Shown here: positions 1 to 9,177 of the stretch, piece by piece
Layout of the letters: every line of letters begins with the position of its first letter
Position numbering within the stretch: the stretch's first letter is position 1
Source: Croceivirga radicis
GTDB taxonomy: Bacteria > Bacteroidota > Bacteroidia > Flavobacteriales > Flavobacteriaceae
Reading direction: 5' to 3'
DNA: 64,000 nucleotides
NCBI RefSeq assembly: GCF_002072105.2
Contig: NZ_MTBC01000001.1
Location: 588,544 to 652,543 of the forward strand
The notes under the pieces: generated by a model
The model's database searches: none
Told to the model about the DNA's origin: nothing
What the model saw: the letters and a program-made list of their open reading frames with translations, nothing else
Position numbers and translations under genes: made by a program

Positions 1-1367
1 AAACTAACTTTTTCCAAATTTTCTAGAACATCACTTCCTTTGCCTACCACAACTATACGGGCATTATCTATGGAGAAATATTTATTTGCTGCGGCTTGCA
101 CTTCTTCTATTGTTATGGCGTTTATGCGTTCCAAGTAAGTTTCATAAAAATCTTTTGGTAAGCCTTCTTTTTCTACGTTAAGAGCATAAGCTGCAACGGT
201 TTCTGGATTTTCTAGCGCCATTACAAACCTACCCGCATATTTGGCCTTGGTATTATCTAGCTCTTCTTTTGTAATAGGTTCTTTTCGTATACGTTCTATT
301 TCTTTAAGTATTTCTACTACAGAGCTATCTGTTACTTGATTTCTAACTTGTGCTTCTGCAATAAATCTAGATTTAGAGTTTTTATTGCTGCCTAAAGAAG
401 AATAAGACCCATACGTGTATCCTTTGTCTTCACGTAAGTTCAAGAATAATCTGCCTTCTCCGCCTCCACCAAGAATTTGGTTGGCAATTAATGCGGCCAG
501 ATAGTCTTCATCTTTCTTCTTTAAGTCTACCAAATTCTCTACAACTACTTGAGATTGTACGGCATTGGGTACATCTACAAAGTTTATTTGCGTATACTGA
601 ACGTCTTTGGGTTCAGAATAACTAAAAGATGGTGGCACGGCTTTTGTCCAAGGTGTAAAGGCTTCCGTAATCAATTTTTTGGCCTCTTTAAATTCTATAT
701 CTCCAACCACAATCAAATATGCATTGGCTGGTACAAAATAGGAGCGGTAAAATTCTTCAACATCTGCAAGGGTAACGTTGTTCACGGTTTCCTCTGTAGT
801 CATTTCACCATATGGATGTCCTTTTCCATAAGCTAGTGCGGCCTGTACATTGGCAGCAATGGTAGAGGCGTCTTTTTCAGCAGATTTTAACCCTGTAATT
901 ATTTTGGCCTTTTCCTTGTCAAACTCTTCTTGTGTAAAATTAGGATTAATGGCTGCATCTGCCATTAGCTCTATGATTCTTGGAAAATACTTAGACAAAG
1001 AACTGGCAAAGGCACTTTGGGACCCAAATGAGATACGAGCTCCCATAAAGTCTACTTCTTCGTTATAGGCGTCTTTAGAAATATTCTTGGTGCCATTGCC
1101 CAAAAGGCTAGACAGTAGGCTAGATACGCCTGCTTTATTACCTTCAGCTATAGGAGGATTGTCAATGTCTAATTGAATGCGAACACGGGGTAATTTATGG
1201 TTTTCTACCACCATTACCTTTAAACCGTTCTTTAATTGAAAGGTATTGGGTTCTGATAGGTTAATCTTGGGAGCGGGTCCTGCTTGGGGTTGTTTGCTCC
1301 TGTCTATTTGGGCGGTCATGGTAGCCGTAAAGAAAACCAAGGCCAATAGTGTTATAATATTTTTCAT
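1..1367 (-). CDS. M16 family peptidase-like protein, non-catalytic partner (3' end outside window)
   Basis: About 455 residues are visible from the ATG at 1365-1367; no stop is reached before the window edge, so the C-terminus is missing. A signal peptide (MKNIITLLALVFFTATMTAQ) predicts export. The protein has the M16 layout, but where the active partner just upstream reads HFFEH this one reads SLLSS in AGVSSLLSSLLGNGTKN, so the zinc-binding and catalytic residues of the HxxEH motif are gone. In known M16 pairs (mitochondrial processing peptidase, bacterial two-subunit M16B) one subunit is catalytic and the other is a non-catalytic structural or substrate-binding subunit; I infer that role here. 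The start lies 9 bp after the stop of the active subunit, implying one operon and a heterodimer. It probably degrades peptides in the periplasm or at the outer membrane. Family certain, role inferred. Confidence 0.9.
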   Translation of the reverse strand, partial: MKNIITLLALVFFTATMTAQIDRSKQPQAGPAPKINLSEPNTFQLKNGLKVMVVENHKLPRVRIQLDIDNPPIAEGNKAGVSSLLSSLLGNGTKNISKDAYNEEVDFMGARISFGSQSAFASSLSKYFPRIIELMADAAINPNFTQEEFDKEKAKIITGLKSAEKDASTIAANVQAALAYGKGHPYGEMTTEETVNNVTLADVEEFYRSYFVPANAYLIVVGDIEFKEAKKLITEAFTPWTKAVPPSFSYSEPKDVQYTQINFVDVPNAVQSQVVVENLVDLKKKDEDYLAALIANQILGGGGEGRLFLNLREDKGYTYGSYSSLGSNKNSKSRFIAEAQVRNQVTDSSVVEILKEIERIRKEPITKEELDNTKAKYAGRFVMALENPETVAAYALNVEKEGLPKDFYETYLERINAITIEEVQAAANKYFSIDNARIVVVGKGSDVLENLEKVS

Positions 1368-1376
1368 GTCTTTTTC

Positions 1377-2699
1377 TTAGAATTCTGTTTTTTCTCCAGG
1401 TAAATAGTTAATGAGTACACTTTGATTTGGCTTTAAATACTTGTTGGCCACTTCTTTAATTTCCTCTCTGGTTATAGAGCGATAAATGTCTATCTCTTTA
1501 TTGATAAGACTGGTATCTCCATATAGTAAATAATTGGTAGCAAGCGAACTTGCTATACCTTCTACGCTAGAGTTGGAATTCACAAAGTTGTTTTCAAACT
1601 TGTTTTGAAGCTTCTGATAATCGTTCTCTGAAATTAATTCGTTTCTTACTTTGGCCACTTCTTCTTCAATTCCAGATTGTAGGCTTTCTAAGGATGTTTC
1701 GCCAACCGGTAACGCAAAAACCAAATACATGCCATAGTCTTCTTGCGGAATGTTAAAAGCGCCAACTTGTAGGGCTTTTTTTTCTTCGTCTACTAGTTTC
1801 TTGTATAGTTTAGAACTTTTACCATCACTTAGATAAGTAGAAATCATATCCAATACATAGGCATCTCTTTCTTTAAAACCAGGTATGCGGTAAGCGGTAC
1901 CCGTAGCAGGTATCTGGATGTTGGCGTCGTATGCCGTAGCAACCTTTTGTTCTGTAATTGGGTCCTCTAGAGGGTAATTACGTACAACAGCTGCCCCTTT
2001 TGGAATAGGACCAAAATAATCTTTAATCATTTTTTTGGTCTCGTTTATTTCAATGTCGCCAGCAACTACAAGAACCGCGTTATTTGGCACGTAGTATTTT
2101 TCATTATAAGCAACTACGTCTTCTAAAGTTCCTGCATCCAAATCTTCCATATAGCCAATATTAGGGTCTTTGTATGGGTGCTTTTCAAACAAATTCTTTC
2201 CCAAAACCATCAAAAAGGAACCATAAGGTGAATTGTCATAGCGCAGGCGCTTTTCTTCCTTAACAACTTCTTTTTGGGTATCTATACCGGTTTGGTCTAT
2301 AACTGGGTGTAGCATGCGCTCCGATTCTAACCATAGCCCTAACTCTAAATTGTTTGAAGGGAAAACCTCGTAATAGTAAGTTCTATCTTGAGAGGTATTT
2401 GCATTGTTCTTTCCTCCGTTAGAAGATACAATTTGAAACCACTTACCTCTTTCTATATTCTTGGTACCTTCAAACAATAAATGTTCAAAAAAATGGGCAA
2501 ATCCGGTTCTGCCCTCTGTGCGGTCTTTACCACCTACATGGTACATTACAGATGTTGTTACCACAGGGGCACTGTTGTCTTGGTGCAAGATTACGTGTAG
2601 TCCGTTGTCTAGATCATACTCTTCAAACGTAACTTCTTGAGCTTGCACACTTAAAGCCATGGCTATAGATGCCAAAGCCGTTAGTGAGAATTTCTTCAT
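1377..2699 (-). CDS. M16 family zinc metallopeptidase, catalytic subunit
   Basis: This 440-residue protein starts with a signal peptide (MKKFSLTALASIAMALSVQAQ). The inverted zinc motif HFFEH is at residues 69-73, with the downstream Glu ligand in the VVKEEKRLRYDN region, as in pitrilysin-type (inverzincin) peptidases. An M16 C-terminal domain follows (VVAGDIEINETKKMI region onwards). Its length fits a one-chain M16B subunit that needs a partner, and the partner is the next gene. It is the first gene of a two-gene operon. The natural substrate cannot be told from sequence; exported peptides are likely. Family assignment is firm. Confidence 0.93.
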   Translation of the reverse strand: MKKFSLTALASIAMALSVQAQEVTFEEYDLDNGLHVILHQDNSAPVVTTSVMYHVGGKDRTEGRTGFAHFFEHLLFEGTKNIERGKWFQIVSSNGGKNNANTSQDRTYYYEVFPSNNLELGLWLESERMLHPVIDQTGIDTQKEVVKEEKRLRYDNSPYGSFLMVLGKNLFEKHPYKDPNIGYMEDLDAGTLEDVVAYNEKYYVPNNAVLVVAGDIEINETKKMIKDYFGPIPKGAAVVRNYPLEDPITEQKVATAYDANIQIPATGTAYRIPGFKERDAYVLDMISTYLSDGKSSKLYKKLVDEEKKALQVGAFNIPQEDYGMYLVFALPVGETSLESLQSGIEEEVAKVRNELISENDYQKLQNKFENNFVNSNSSVEGIASSLATNYLLYGDTSLINKEIDIYRSITREEIKEVANKYLKPNQSVLINYLPGEKTEF

Positions 2700-2842
2700 T
2701 TTCTATAGTTTAATTGATTAACCAAAAGGTTTGTCTAATATACATGCTATTTGTTACAACTTATAGATTGTTTAGCTATTAGAATTTTTAAAAGCTTGAG
2801 TTGCATTATTTTATTCTGTATCTTAAGAAGAAAACTAAACAT

Positions 2843-3289
2843 ATGAGCATTAGAACGTTACCTATAAGATTTGGGTTGGTTACAGCTGCAGTTTTAATCG
2901 CCTATTTTTTAATATTGTCTTTAATGGGCAAGCACACGAACATATTTTACAGTCTATTTAATGGTGTAATTACTGGTTTTGGAATACATGAGACCATCAA
3001 ATACACTAAAATTAGAGAAGGCAATAACTTTAGCTATGGAGATGGTTTTAAATCTGGATTGATCACGGGTTTTGTAGCCACCCTTTTGTTTACTGTGTTT
3101 TTTGCATTTTATGCAACCGAACTTAATACGGTTTTTCTAGAAAAGCTTTCAGATGTTTGGGCCAAGGATTATGGTAATTTTAAGGCAATCGTGTTTTTTA
3201 CGGTGGCCATAATGGGTATGGCAACTACTGTAGTTTTAACCTTAGCTTTTATGCAGTTGTACAAAACCACGAACAACAACCGTAAATAA
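2843..3289 (+). CDS. DUF4199 family inner-membrane protein
   Basis: A 148-residue hydrophobic protein with about four membrane segments (around residues 7-27, 31-48, 71-92 and 113-135) and a short polar tail. The order of segments and the polar stretch between helices 2 and 3 (KYTKIREGNNFSYGDGFKSG) match the Bacteroidota family DUF4199, whose function is unknown. I start at the ATG at 2843 (MSIRTLPIRFG). A longer reading from 2801 would add a basic stretch in front of the first helix that this family normally lacks. It is a single gene between the divergent M16 operon and rplU. Confidence 0.8.
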   Translation: MSIRTLPIRFGLVTAAVLIAYFLILSLMGKHTNIFYSLFNGVITGFGIHETIKYTKIREGNNFSYGDGFKSGLITGFVATLLFTVFFAFYATELNTVFLEKLSDVWAKDYGNFKAIVFFTVAIMGMATTVVLTLAFMQLYKTTNNNRK

Positions 3290-3313
3290 TTGATTAAAAA
3301 TCTATCGCAGGGG

Positions 3314-3343
3314 TTGTAGATTAAGGAATTAGCAGTATATTTG
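3314..3343 (+). promoter_or_regulatory. Bacteroidota housekeeping promoter of rplU-rpmA
   Basis: TTG at 3314-3316, exactly 19 bases, then TATATTTG at 3336-3343. This matches the primary sigma consensus TTG-N19-TAnnTTTG of Bacteroidota. The rplU start lies 52 bp downstream. Confidence 0.85.
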
Positions 3344-3395
3344 CACCCGCTATTTAAGAAAATAGCCAATTAATCTATTTATAAAATATTTGATT

Positions 3396-4046
3396 ATGTA
3401 CGCAATCGTAGAGATGGCAGGGCAGCAATTTAAAGTTGCGAAAGACCAAAAAGTGTACGTACACCGTTTACAAACAGAAGAAGGTGAAAAGGTTACTTTT
3501 GACCGTGTTCTTTTGTTAGATGACGCGGGTACGGTTACTGTTGGCGCCCCAGTCATAGATGGTGCAGCTGTAGAAGCTAAAGTTGTAAAACATCTAAAAG
3601 GCGATAAAGTAATTGTCTTTAAAAAGAAAAGAAGAAAAGGGTACCGCAAGAAAAATGGCCACAGACAATATCTTACAGAGATTGTTGTTGAGAACATTTT
3701 AACTAGTGGTGCTAAGAAAGCTGCCCCTGCTAAAAAGAAGGAAGCTGCTCCTAAAAAAGAAGAAGCGCCAAAAGCTGCTCCAGCAAAAGCAAAAGCTTCT
3801 AAAGGAGACGATTTGAAAAAAGTTGAAGGTATTGGACCAAAAATCGCTCAGACATTGAACGAGGCTGGTATTACTACTTTTGCTGAATTAGCAAAGACAG
3901 ATGCAGCTAAGATTGCAGAAATCATTGCAGATGTACGTGGTAACCACGTTACAGATACTTGGCCAAAACAAGCAGAACTTGCTGCCGAAGGTAAGTGGGA
4001 CGAGCTTAAGAAATGGCAAGATGAATTAGACGGTGGTAAAGCTTAA
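3396..4046 (+). CDS. rplU: 50S ribosomal protein L21 with C-terminal helix-hairpin-helix extension
   Basis: Residues 1-103 are a normal L21 (MYAIVEMAGQQFKV at the start, KKRRKGYRKKNGHRQ near the end of the domain), which binds 23S rRNA in the large subunit. A typical L21 stops there. This one continues through a Lys/Ala/Pro-rich linker (about 106-138) into a helical domain with the helix-hairpin-helix signature VEGIGPKIAQTLNEAG, ending near residue 216. The start is the ATG at 3396; the in-frame TTG 6 bp upstream would only add two residues. It is followed by rpmA after 42 bp in the usual L21-L27 operon. Such extensions are, to my knowledge, found in many Flavobacteriia; their role is not established. 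Confidence 0.97.
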   Translation: MYAIVEMAGQQFKVAKDQKVYVHRLQTEEGEKVTFDRVLLLDDAGTVTVGAPVIDGAAVEAKVVKHLKGDKVIVFKKKRRKGYRKKNGHRQYLTEIVVENILTSGAKKAAPAKKKEAAPKKEEAPKAAPAKAKASKGDDLKKVEGIGPKIAQTLNEAGITTFAELAKTDAAKIAEIIADVRGNHVTDTWPKQAELAAEGKWDELKKWQDELDGGKA

Positions 4047-4088
4047 GCTTACTGCTACAAATAATAGTAAAGACAAAACCTAGAAAAC

Positions 4089-4349
4089 ATGGCACACAAA
4101 AAAGGTGTAGGTAGTTCTAAGAACGGTAGAGAATCAGAATCGAAACGATTAGGCGTAAAGATTTTTGGTGGCCAAGCTGCAGTAGCTGGTAACATCATTG
4201 TTCGCCAACGTGGAACAAAACACAATGCTGGTGATAATGTATATCTTGGTAAAGATCACACATTGCACGCAAAAGTAGATGGTTTAGTAAAGTTTGAGAA
4301 AAAAGCAGGAGGTAAATCTTTTGTTTCTATTGAGCCTTTTGAAGCTTAA
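4089..4349 (+). CDS. rpmA: 50S ribosomal protein L27
   Basis: An 86-residue L27 beginning [16 protein letters not shown], with the conserved core [22 protein letters not shown]. The N-terminal arm reaches the peptidyl-transferase centre in known ribosomes. Here it begins directly with the mature MAHKKG form, without the cleaved N-terminal extension seen in Firmicutes. Second gene of the rplU-rpmA operon, closed by a strong terminator 25 bp downstream. Confidence 0.98.
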   Translation: MAHKKGVGSSKNGRESESKRLGVKIFGGQAAVAGNIIVRQRGTKHNAGDNVYLGKDHTLHAKVDGLVKFEKKAGGKSFVSIEPFEA

Positions 4350-4374
4350 TTAATACTCAACTTACAGTATATAG

Positions 4375-4408
4375 AGCCCTTACGAAGTAATTCGTAAAGG
4401 GCTTTTTT
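4375..4408 (+). terminator. Rho-independent terminator of rplU-rpmA
   Basis: AGCCCTTACGAA at 4375-4386 pairs with TTCGTAAAGGGCT at 4391-4403 (one bulged A) around a GTAA loop, followed by a T run. Confidence 0.9.
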
Positions 4409-4467
4409 AATTTATACCTAACTTTAAGCTAACCTTAGCTTTATTTCAAAAGTATAGTTTCACCAGT

Positions 4468-6036
4468 TTGTATTCATTTTCAAACTGCTTTAAAGTGAAA
4501 TCATTCACTATCACTTTTTTTTTAATTCTTGTAATGGTGCAAGCCGTGGTTGGCCAAGAGCATGTAGCGCCTAGAAGTGAACTTCAATTTCCTGACTTTG
4601 AATCCAAAGAAGAAAAAACTTCTCATTCCTATTATCTTCAATTAGGAGACTATTTATATAAGGCTGGGGTTTATAACGAGGCTATTCTCAATTATCAAAA
4701 GGCTTTGCAATATAGCTTGGCACAGGTCAATAAAAATACAACTACTACCTTATTACGGTTTAAAATTGGAGAAGCGCACTTGGCTTTACGCAACTACAAT
4801 TTTGCATTAAATTCTTTGAATCAGACCTTAAAAAGTGTAGAAGGTACCGAAGATGAAGTCAACGTTAGAATACTTATTGGTACTTGCCATGAAAAATTGG
4901 GCCAATTGCCTTTGGCTTTAAAAGAGCAAATGGCCGCATTAGAACTTGCTAAAACCTACAATAACAAGCTTGCAACAGCAAAGGCATTGGAAAGTATTGG
5001 TAGCGTTTATGAAGACATGAACTTGTTTAAAGAAGCTAAAAACTATTTTAACATGGCATTAATCTCCATGCCTAAAAATAATTTGGCTTTAGAAGCAAAT
5101 ATTTTAAATAATCTTGCAGACGCTTATAGAAAAAGTGGTGCAATCCAAGAGGCGTTGCCGTTTACCATTAAAGCTTTGCAACTTGCTAAACGTGTAAATG
5201 ATAAACACCAAATAGAAAGCGCTCACAAAGATTTGGCTATAGCGTATAAGGAATTGGGTAATTATAAGTTGGCCTACCAACATTTAAATGCATCCGATTC
5301 TTTGAACGCCAAAATATTTTATGCCCAAAATACCGAACAAATAAATGCCTTACAATCCTTGCATGAGGCCAATAAAAAAGAAGCAGAGATTTCTAGTTTA
5401 AAACAAGAGAATAAACTAGTACGAGCTAAACAAGCAGTTTTTTTGGTGCTTTTAATTGCTATAGTTCTTTTGGCTGTTGGTTTTGTTTTTTATTGGAATA
5501 AGAAACGTAGGCAAAATGCGAAATTAGTTCAATACAAGCAACGCATGTTAAAGGCAGAATTGGATAAGAAAATTGCGGAAGAAGAAAACATGCAAAAAGA
5601 AATTAAACTTAAGGCCATGGCATTGTCTAGATATAGCTTGCACCTTTCTCAAAAAAATAAAATTTTAGCCACTGTTTCTACCAAATTGAGCCATATTTCG
5701 GAGCGTAAAAACATCAACGCTTCGGCTAAACTAAAAGAACTGGTAAGTGAAATTGATTTTAATCTAAAACAAGAAGAGGAATGGAACCAATTTCAGATTT
5801 ATTTTAATGATATCCATCCTGGTTTTACTTCAGAATTAATTAAAAAAGCAGCTTCTAAACTAAGTGCTTCAGAATTACGGTTGGCTATGTTGGTACGCTT
5901 AAACCTATCTTCAAAAGAAATAGCTACTATTTTAAGAGTTACCCCAGATAGTATACGTGTAGCCAGATATCGGTTAAGAAAAAAACTGCCTATTGCACCA
6001 GAACAAGATTTAATCCATCATTTGTTGCAGTACTAG
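4468..6036 (+). CDS. TPR-repeat membrane regulator with C-terminal HTH
   Basis: A 522-residue protein with an N-terminal signal or anchor, then about six tetratricopeptide repeats (roughly residues 50-285; e.g. LGDYLYKAGVYNEAILNYQKA). One transmembrane helix follows at about 325-343 (VFLVLLIAIVLLAVGFVFYW), then a coiled coil and a cytoplasmic LuxR-like HTH at about 465-515 (LSASELRLAMLVRLNLSSKEIA, then SIRVARYRLRKKL). This TPR-TM-HTH layout is a known class of Bacteroidota one-component regulators that sense in the periplasm and bind DNA inside. No ATG is available in frame: the start is TTG at 4468 or GTG at 4495, and the latter gives a neat 21-residue signal (from KSFTITFF). The next genes on this strand are a TonB-dependent receptor and a phytase, its likely targets. 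Confidence 0.82.
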   Translation: MYSFSNCFKVKSFTITFFLILVMVQAVVGQEHVAPRSELQFPDFESKEEKTSHSYYLQLGDYLYKAGVYNEAILNYQKALQYSLAQVNKNTTTTLLRFKIGEAHLALRNYNFALNSLNQTLKSVEGTEDEVNVRILIGTCHEKLGQLPLALKEQMAALELAKTYNNKLATAKALESIGSVYEDMNLFKEAKNYFNMALISMPKNNLALEANILNNLADAYRKSGAIQEALPFTIKALQLAKRVNDKHQIESAHKDLAIAYKELGNYKLAYQHLNASDSLNAKIFYAQNTEQINALQSLHEANKKEAEISSLKQENKLVRAKQAVFLVLLIAIVLLAVGFVFYWNKKRRQNAKLVQYKQRMLKAELDKKIAEEENMQKEIKLKAMALSRYSLHLSQKNKILATVSTKLSHISERKNINASAKLKELVSEIDFNLKQEEEWNQFQIYFNDIHPGFTSELIKKAASKLSASELRLAMLVRLNLSSKEIATILRVTPDSIRVARYRLRKKLPIAPEQDLIHHLLQY

Positions 6037-6166
6037 GACCGTTATGTTTTTGGTTTGTAAGGCTAATGTTAAAAAATAGTAATTGTTGCCTTGTTGTTTA
6101 CGGTATTCTGGGCAGTGATTTACATATTGTTATTTTTCAATTAACATGCTTAGCCCTTTATCTATC

Positions 6167-6174
6167 TAGTTTTG
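6167..6174 (+). promoter_or_regulatory. Candidate -7 element for the TonB receptor gene
   Basis: TAGTTTTG fits TAnnTTTG and lies 30 bp before the receptor start. No clear TTG sits 19 bp upstream, as might be expected for an activator-dependent promoter. The 168-bp gap holds nothing else that I recognise. Confidence 0.45.
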
Positions 6175-6204
6175 CTAGAAATCAAATACTTTAAGTAAAC
6201 TAGA

Positions 6205-9096
6205 ATGACCACACTATTAAAAAACTATTATGTAACGCTTGTAATGCTCTTTTTTGTTGCCTGGGGTATGGCCCAAACGGGTAATATCAAAGGGGTAATT
6301 ACAGATGAAAACGGAATCTATGTACCAGGGGCTTCCGTATTTTTAGAAGGCACCCAAAAAGGTGCAATTTCTGACTTTGATGGAAAATTTACCCTGGTAA
6401 ACGTTACACCTGCTACTTATACCTTAAAAGTTTCCTTTTTGGGATATAATGACGCTTCTAAGGAAGTGGTAGTTACGGCAGAAGAAACAACTATAATAAA
6501 TCTCTCGCTAAATCCTAAAAACATGGAATTAGATGAGGTGCAGGTAACGGCATATGGGCTAGGCGGAACTGCCAAAGCACTAAATGCCCAAAAGAACAAT
6601 TTAAATATTACCAATGTGGTTTCTACAGACCAAATTGGTAAGTTTCCAGATGCCAATATTGGAGATGCCGTTAAACGTATTCCTGGTATAACCATGCAGG
6701 TAGACCAAGGGGAGGCAAGAAATATTATTGTACGTGGTTTATCACCACAATTAAACTCAGTTACTTTAAATGGTAGCCGTATACCTTCTGCTGAGGGTGA
6801 TAACCGTAACGTACAGATGGATTTGATTCCTTCAGACATGATACAGACTATAGAGGTAAACAAGGCCGTTACACCAGATATGGATGCAGATGCCATGGGT
6901 GGTTCTGTTAACTTGATTACTAGAACAGCTCCTCAAGGTTTTAGGTTGTCTGCAACGGCTGGTTCTGGTGTAAACTTTATTACGGACAAACCCATATGGA
7001 ATGGTTCTGTTTTGGTGGGTGATCGTAGCCAAGATGGTAAGTTTGGTTGGATGGTTTCTGCTACTATCAATGACAATGATTTTGGTTCTGATAATATAGA
7101 GGCAGAGTGGACAGATGAATTTGAGTACAACACCGGCGTACAAGATGTAGAAGGAGAAGATATTCTAGAAGAAGTAGCGGTAGATCCTTATCCTAATGTT
7201 TTTGAAAATAGAACTTATTTGGTGCAACGTGTACGTAGAAGTTTTGCCGCAAATTTGGATTATCAAATAAATGCGAACAATAACATCTATTTAAAGTCTA
7301 TGTATAATTGGCGAGATGATAGAGAGAACCGTTTTCGTTTAGAACACGAGATTTTGGATGGCGAAGATATTGGTTCAGATGACTTTACTATTACTAATGG
7401 TTATCCTACACGTTTTCCGGTTGAGGTAAAAAGGCAATCTAAAGGTGGTGTAAACAATAGCCGAAATAAAAACAGAAGATTGGAAGACCAGCGTATGCAA
7501 AATTACAGCTTGGGTGGCGATCATTTATTTGGAAGTTTAAAAGTGGATTGGATGGCTTCTTACGCCAAAGCTTCAGAAGAGCGTTTAGACGAGCGTTATG
7601 CAGAATTTGAATCTGAGTATATTATTAGCAATGGTACAGATTCTGAGTTTCCAGTATTTACGCCTATAGATGCTGCTGATACTGCCCCTGCTAATTTTGA
7701 CTATGGAGAAATTAGCAACGAAAATCAATATACGGAAGAAGAGGATGTTAACTTCTTTGTGAATTTTGAACTACCGGCAGATTTCTTTGGTAAGGGTGAT
7801 GGTAATGTAAAATTTGGGGCTAGAGGAAGATTTAAATCAAAAAATAGAGATAATAACTATTTTGAATACGATTTTGAAGATGATTTTCCTACCCTAGATG
7901 TGGTACCAACCAGAGATATTACCGACCCAGATTTCTTAGCTGGTAGCCAATACGCGGCTGGGATGTTTGCAACAGAAGAATGGTTGGGGAATTTAAATTT
8001 AGATCCCACACAAGGTGAAGATAAGCCTGAAGAATATGCACCGGGTAATTTTGATGTTAACGAAGATGTATTTGCTGCCTATGTCATGGTTAATCAAAAA
8101 TTAGCGGACAATTTTAGTATTCTGGCAGGTTTGCGTTTAGAAAATACGAAGTTAGAATCTAAGGGTAATCGTGTAAATTATATTGAGGAAGATGAAGATG
8201 CCGGAATAGAAGAAGCTATAGAAATAGAGGCAGTAGCAGAAAATAATACGTACACCAACATTTTACCGGGTATCCATCTTAAATATGACGTTTCTCGTAG
8301 TACTGTATTACGTTTTGCATGGACCAATACCTTGGCAAGGCCAAACTATGTAGATTTAATACCCCGTGCAGAATACGTAAACGAGGATGATGAAATATAT
8401 TTAGGCAACCCAGATTTAAATCCTACTAAGTCAATGAATTTTGATTTAATGGCAGAGCATTACTTTCAAAGTGTAGGTATTTTGTCTGGCGGTTTGTTCT
8501 ATAAGAAGATAAATGATTTTATCTACACCTACCAAACAGAAACCACTACAGATATTTATGGACCGGGAACTGAGGGGTATGAAGTATACCAACCATTAAA
8601 TGGTGATGATGCGTCCATTTTTGGGGCAGAAGTTTCCTTACAACGTCAATTGGATTTCTTGCCAGGTTTTTTAAGAAATATGAGCATCTATTTAAACTAT
8701 ACCTATTTAACTTCTAGCGCGGATGGTATAAGAAATGAGGACGGGGATGAAAGAGATGATTTGGATTTGCCAAATACCGCACCAAACATGTTCAATGGCT
8801 CTTTGGGTTATTCAGATAAAAAATTTAGCGCACGTTTATCGGCAAACTTTTCAGATGCCTATATAGATGAAATTGGCGGTAATGCTTTTGAAGATAGGTA
8901 TTATGACAAACAGTTTTTCCTAGATTTAAACGCTAGTTATGCTATAAACCAAAATCTTAGGGTTTATGCAGATTTAAATAACATTACAAATCAACCCTTA
9001 CGCTATTATCAAGGTGTTAGTAACCGTACCATGCAAGCAGAATACTACAGCTTAAGATGCACTTTTGGTATTAAGTATGATTTGTTCAAGAAATAA
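6205..9096 (+). CDS. TonB-dependent outer-membrane receptor (probable phytate/organophosphate uptake)
   Basis: 963 residues: signal peptide (about 1-23, ending in GMAQ), a carboxypeptidase-D-like regulatory domain (about 25-110, GNIKGVITDENGIYVPGASV), a TonB plug (about 130-235; DANIGDAVKRIPGITM, IIVRGLSPQLNSVTLNG) and a 22-strand-type barrel to the C-terminus (FGIKYDLFKK). It transports a ligand across the outer membrane using TonB energy. No SusD partner is present, so this is not a glycan SusCD pair. The phytase 81 bp downstream and the TPR-HTH regulator upstream suggest the ligand is inositol phosphate or a product of phytate cleavage; that is inference from context. Acidic surface loops (repeated EDE and DED runs) could fit metal-chelated phosphate ligands. 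Confidence 0.9.
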   Translation: MTTLLKNYYVTLVMLFFVAWGMAQTGNIKGVITDENGIYVPGASVFLEGTQKGAISDFDGKFTLVNVTPATYTLKVSFLGYNDASKEVVVTAEETTIINLSLNPKNMELDEVQVTAYGLGGTAKALNAQKNNLNITNVVSTDQIGKFPDANIGDAVKRIPGITMQVDQGEARNIIVRGLSPQLNSVTLNGSRIPSAEGDNRNVQMDLIPSDMIQTIEVNKAVTPDMDADAMGGSVNLITRTAPQGFRLSATAGSGVNFITDKPIWNGSVLVGDRSQDGKFGWMVSATINDNDFGSDNIEAEWTDEFEYNTGVQDVEGEDILEEVAVDPYPNVFENRTYLVQRVRRSFAANLDYQINANNNIYLKSMYNWRDDRENRFRLEHEILDGEDIGSDDFTITNGYPTRFPVEVKRQSKGGVNNSRNKNRRLEDQRMQNYSLGGDHLFGSLKVDWMASYAKASEERLDERYAEFESEYIISNGTDSEFPVFTPIDAADTAPANFDYGEISNENQYTEEEDVNFFVNFELPADFFGKGDGNVKFGARGRFKSKNRDNNYFEYDFEDDFPTLDVVPTRDITDPDFLAGSQYAAGMFATEEWLGNLNLDPTQGEDKPEEYAPGNFDVNEDVFAAYVMVNQKLADNFSILAGLRLENTKLESKGNRVNYIEEDEDAGIEEAIEIEAVAENNTYTNILPGIHLKYDVSRSTVLRFAWTNTLARPNYVDLIPRAEYVNEDDEIYLGNPDLNPTKSMNFDLMAEHYFQSVGILSGGLFYKKINDFIYTYQTETTTDIYGPGTEGYEVYQPLNGDDASIFGAEVSLQRQLDFLPGFLRNMSIYLNYTYLTSSADGIRNEDGDERDDLDLPNTAPNMFNGSLGYSDKKFSARLSANFSDAYIDEIGGNAFEDRYYDKQFFLDLNASYAINQNLRVYADLNNITNQPLRYYQGVSNRTMQAEYYSLRCTFGIKYDLFKK

Positions 9097-9124
9097 AAGA
9101 AGCACATAGGTAGTGTATATTTTT

Positions 9125-9157
9125 AAAACTGCCGTGCCATAAACGGGCGGCAGTTTT
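9125..9157 (+). terminator. Intercistronic hairpin between receptor and phytase
   Basis: AAAACTGCCG at 9125-9134 pairs perfectly with CGGCAGTTTT at 9148-9157. Only four T residues follow before ATC, so it may be a leaky terminator or an RNA-stabilising hairpin that sets the receptor-to-phytase ratio. Confidence 0.6.
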
Positions 9158-9177
9158 ATCACAATTAAAAGAAAAAA

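Noticed and set aside
632..648. TGGCACGGCTTTTGTC resembling a sigma-54 site
   Set aside because: It lies inside the M16 coding sequence, far from any plus-strand gene start, and the -12 part is TTGT rather than TTGC.
549..1068. Plus-strand ORFs of 95 and 72 codons
   Set aside because: They lie opposite the M16 partner gene, whose frame shows a signal peptide and conserved family motifs; the plus-strand frames look like shadows.
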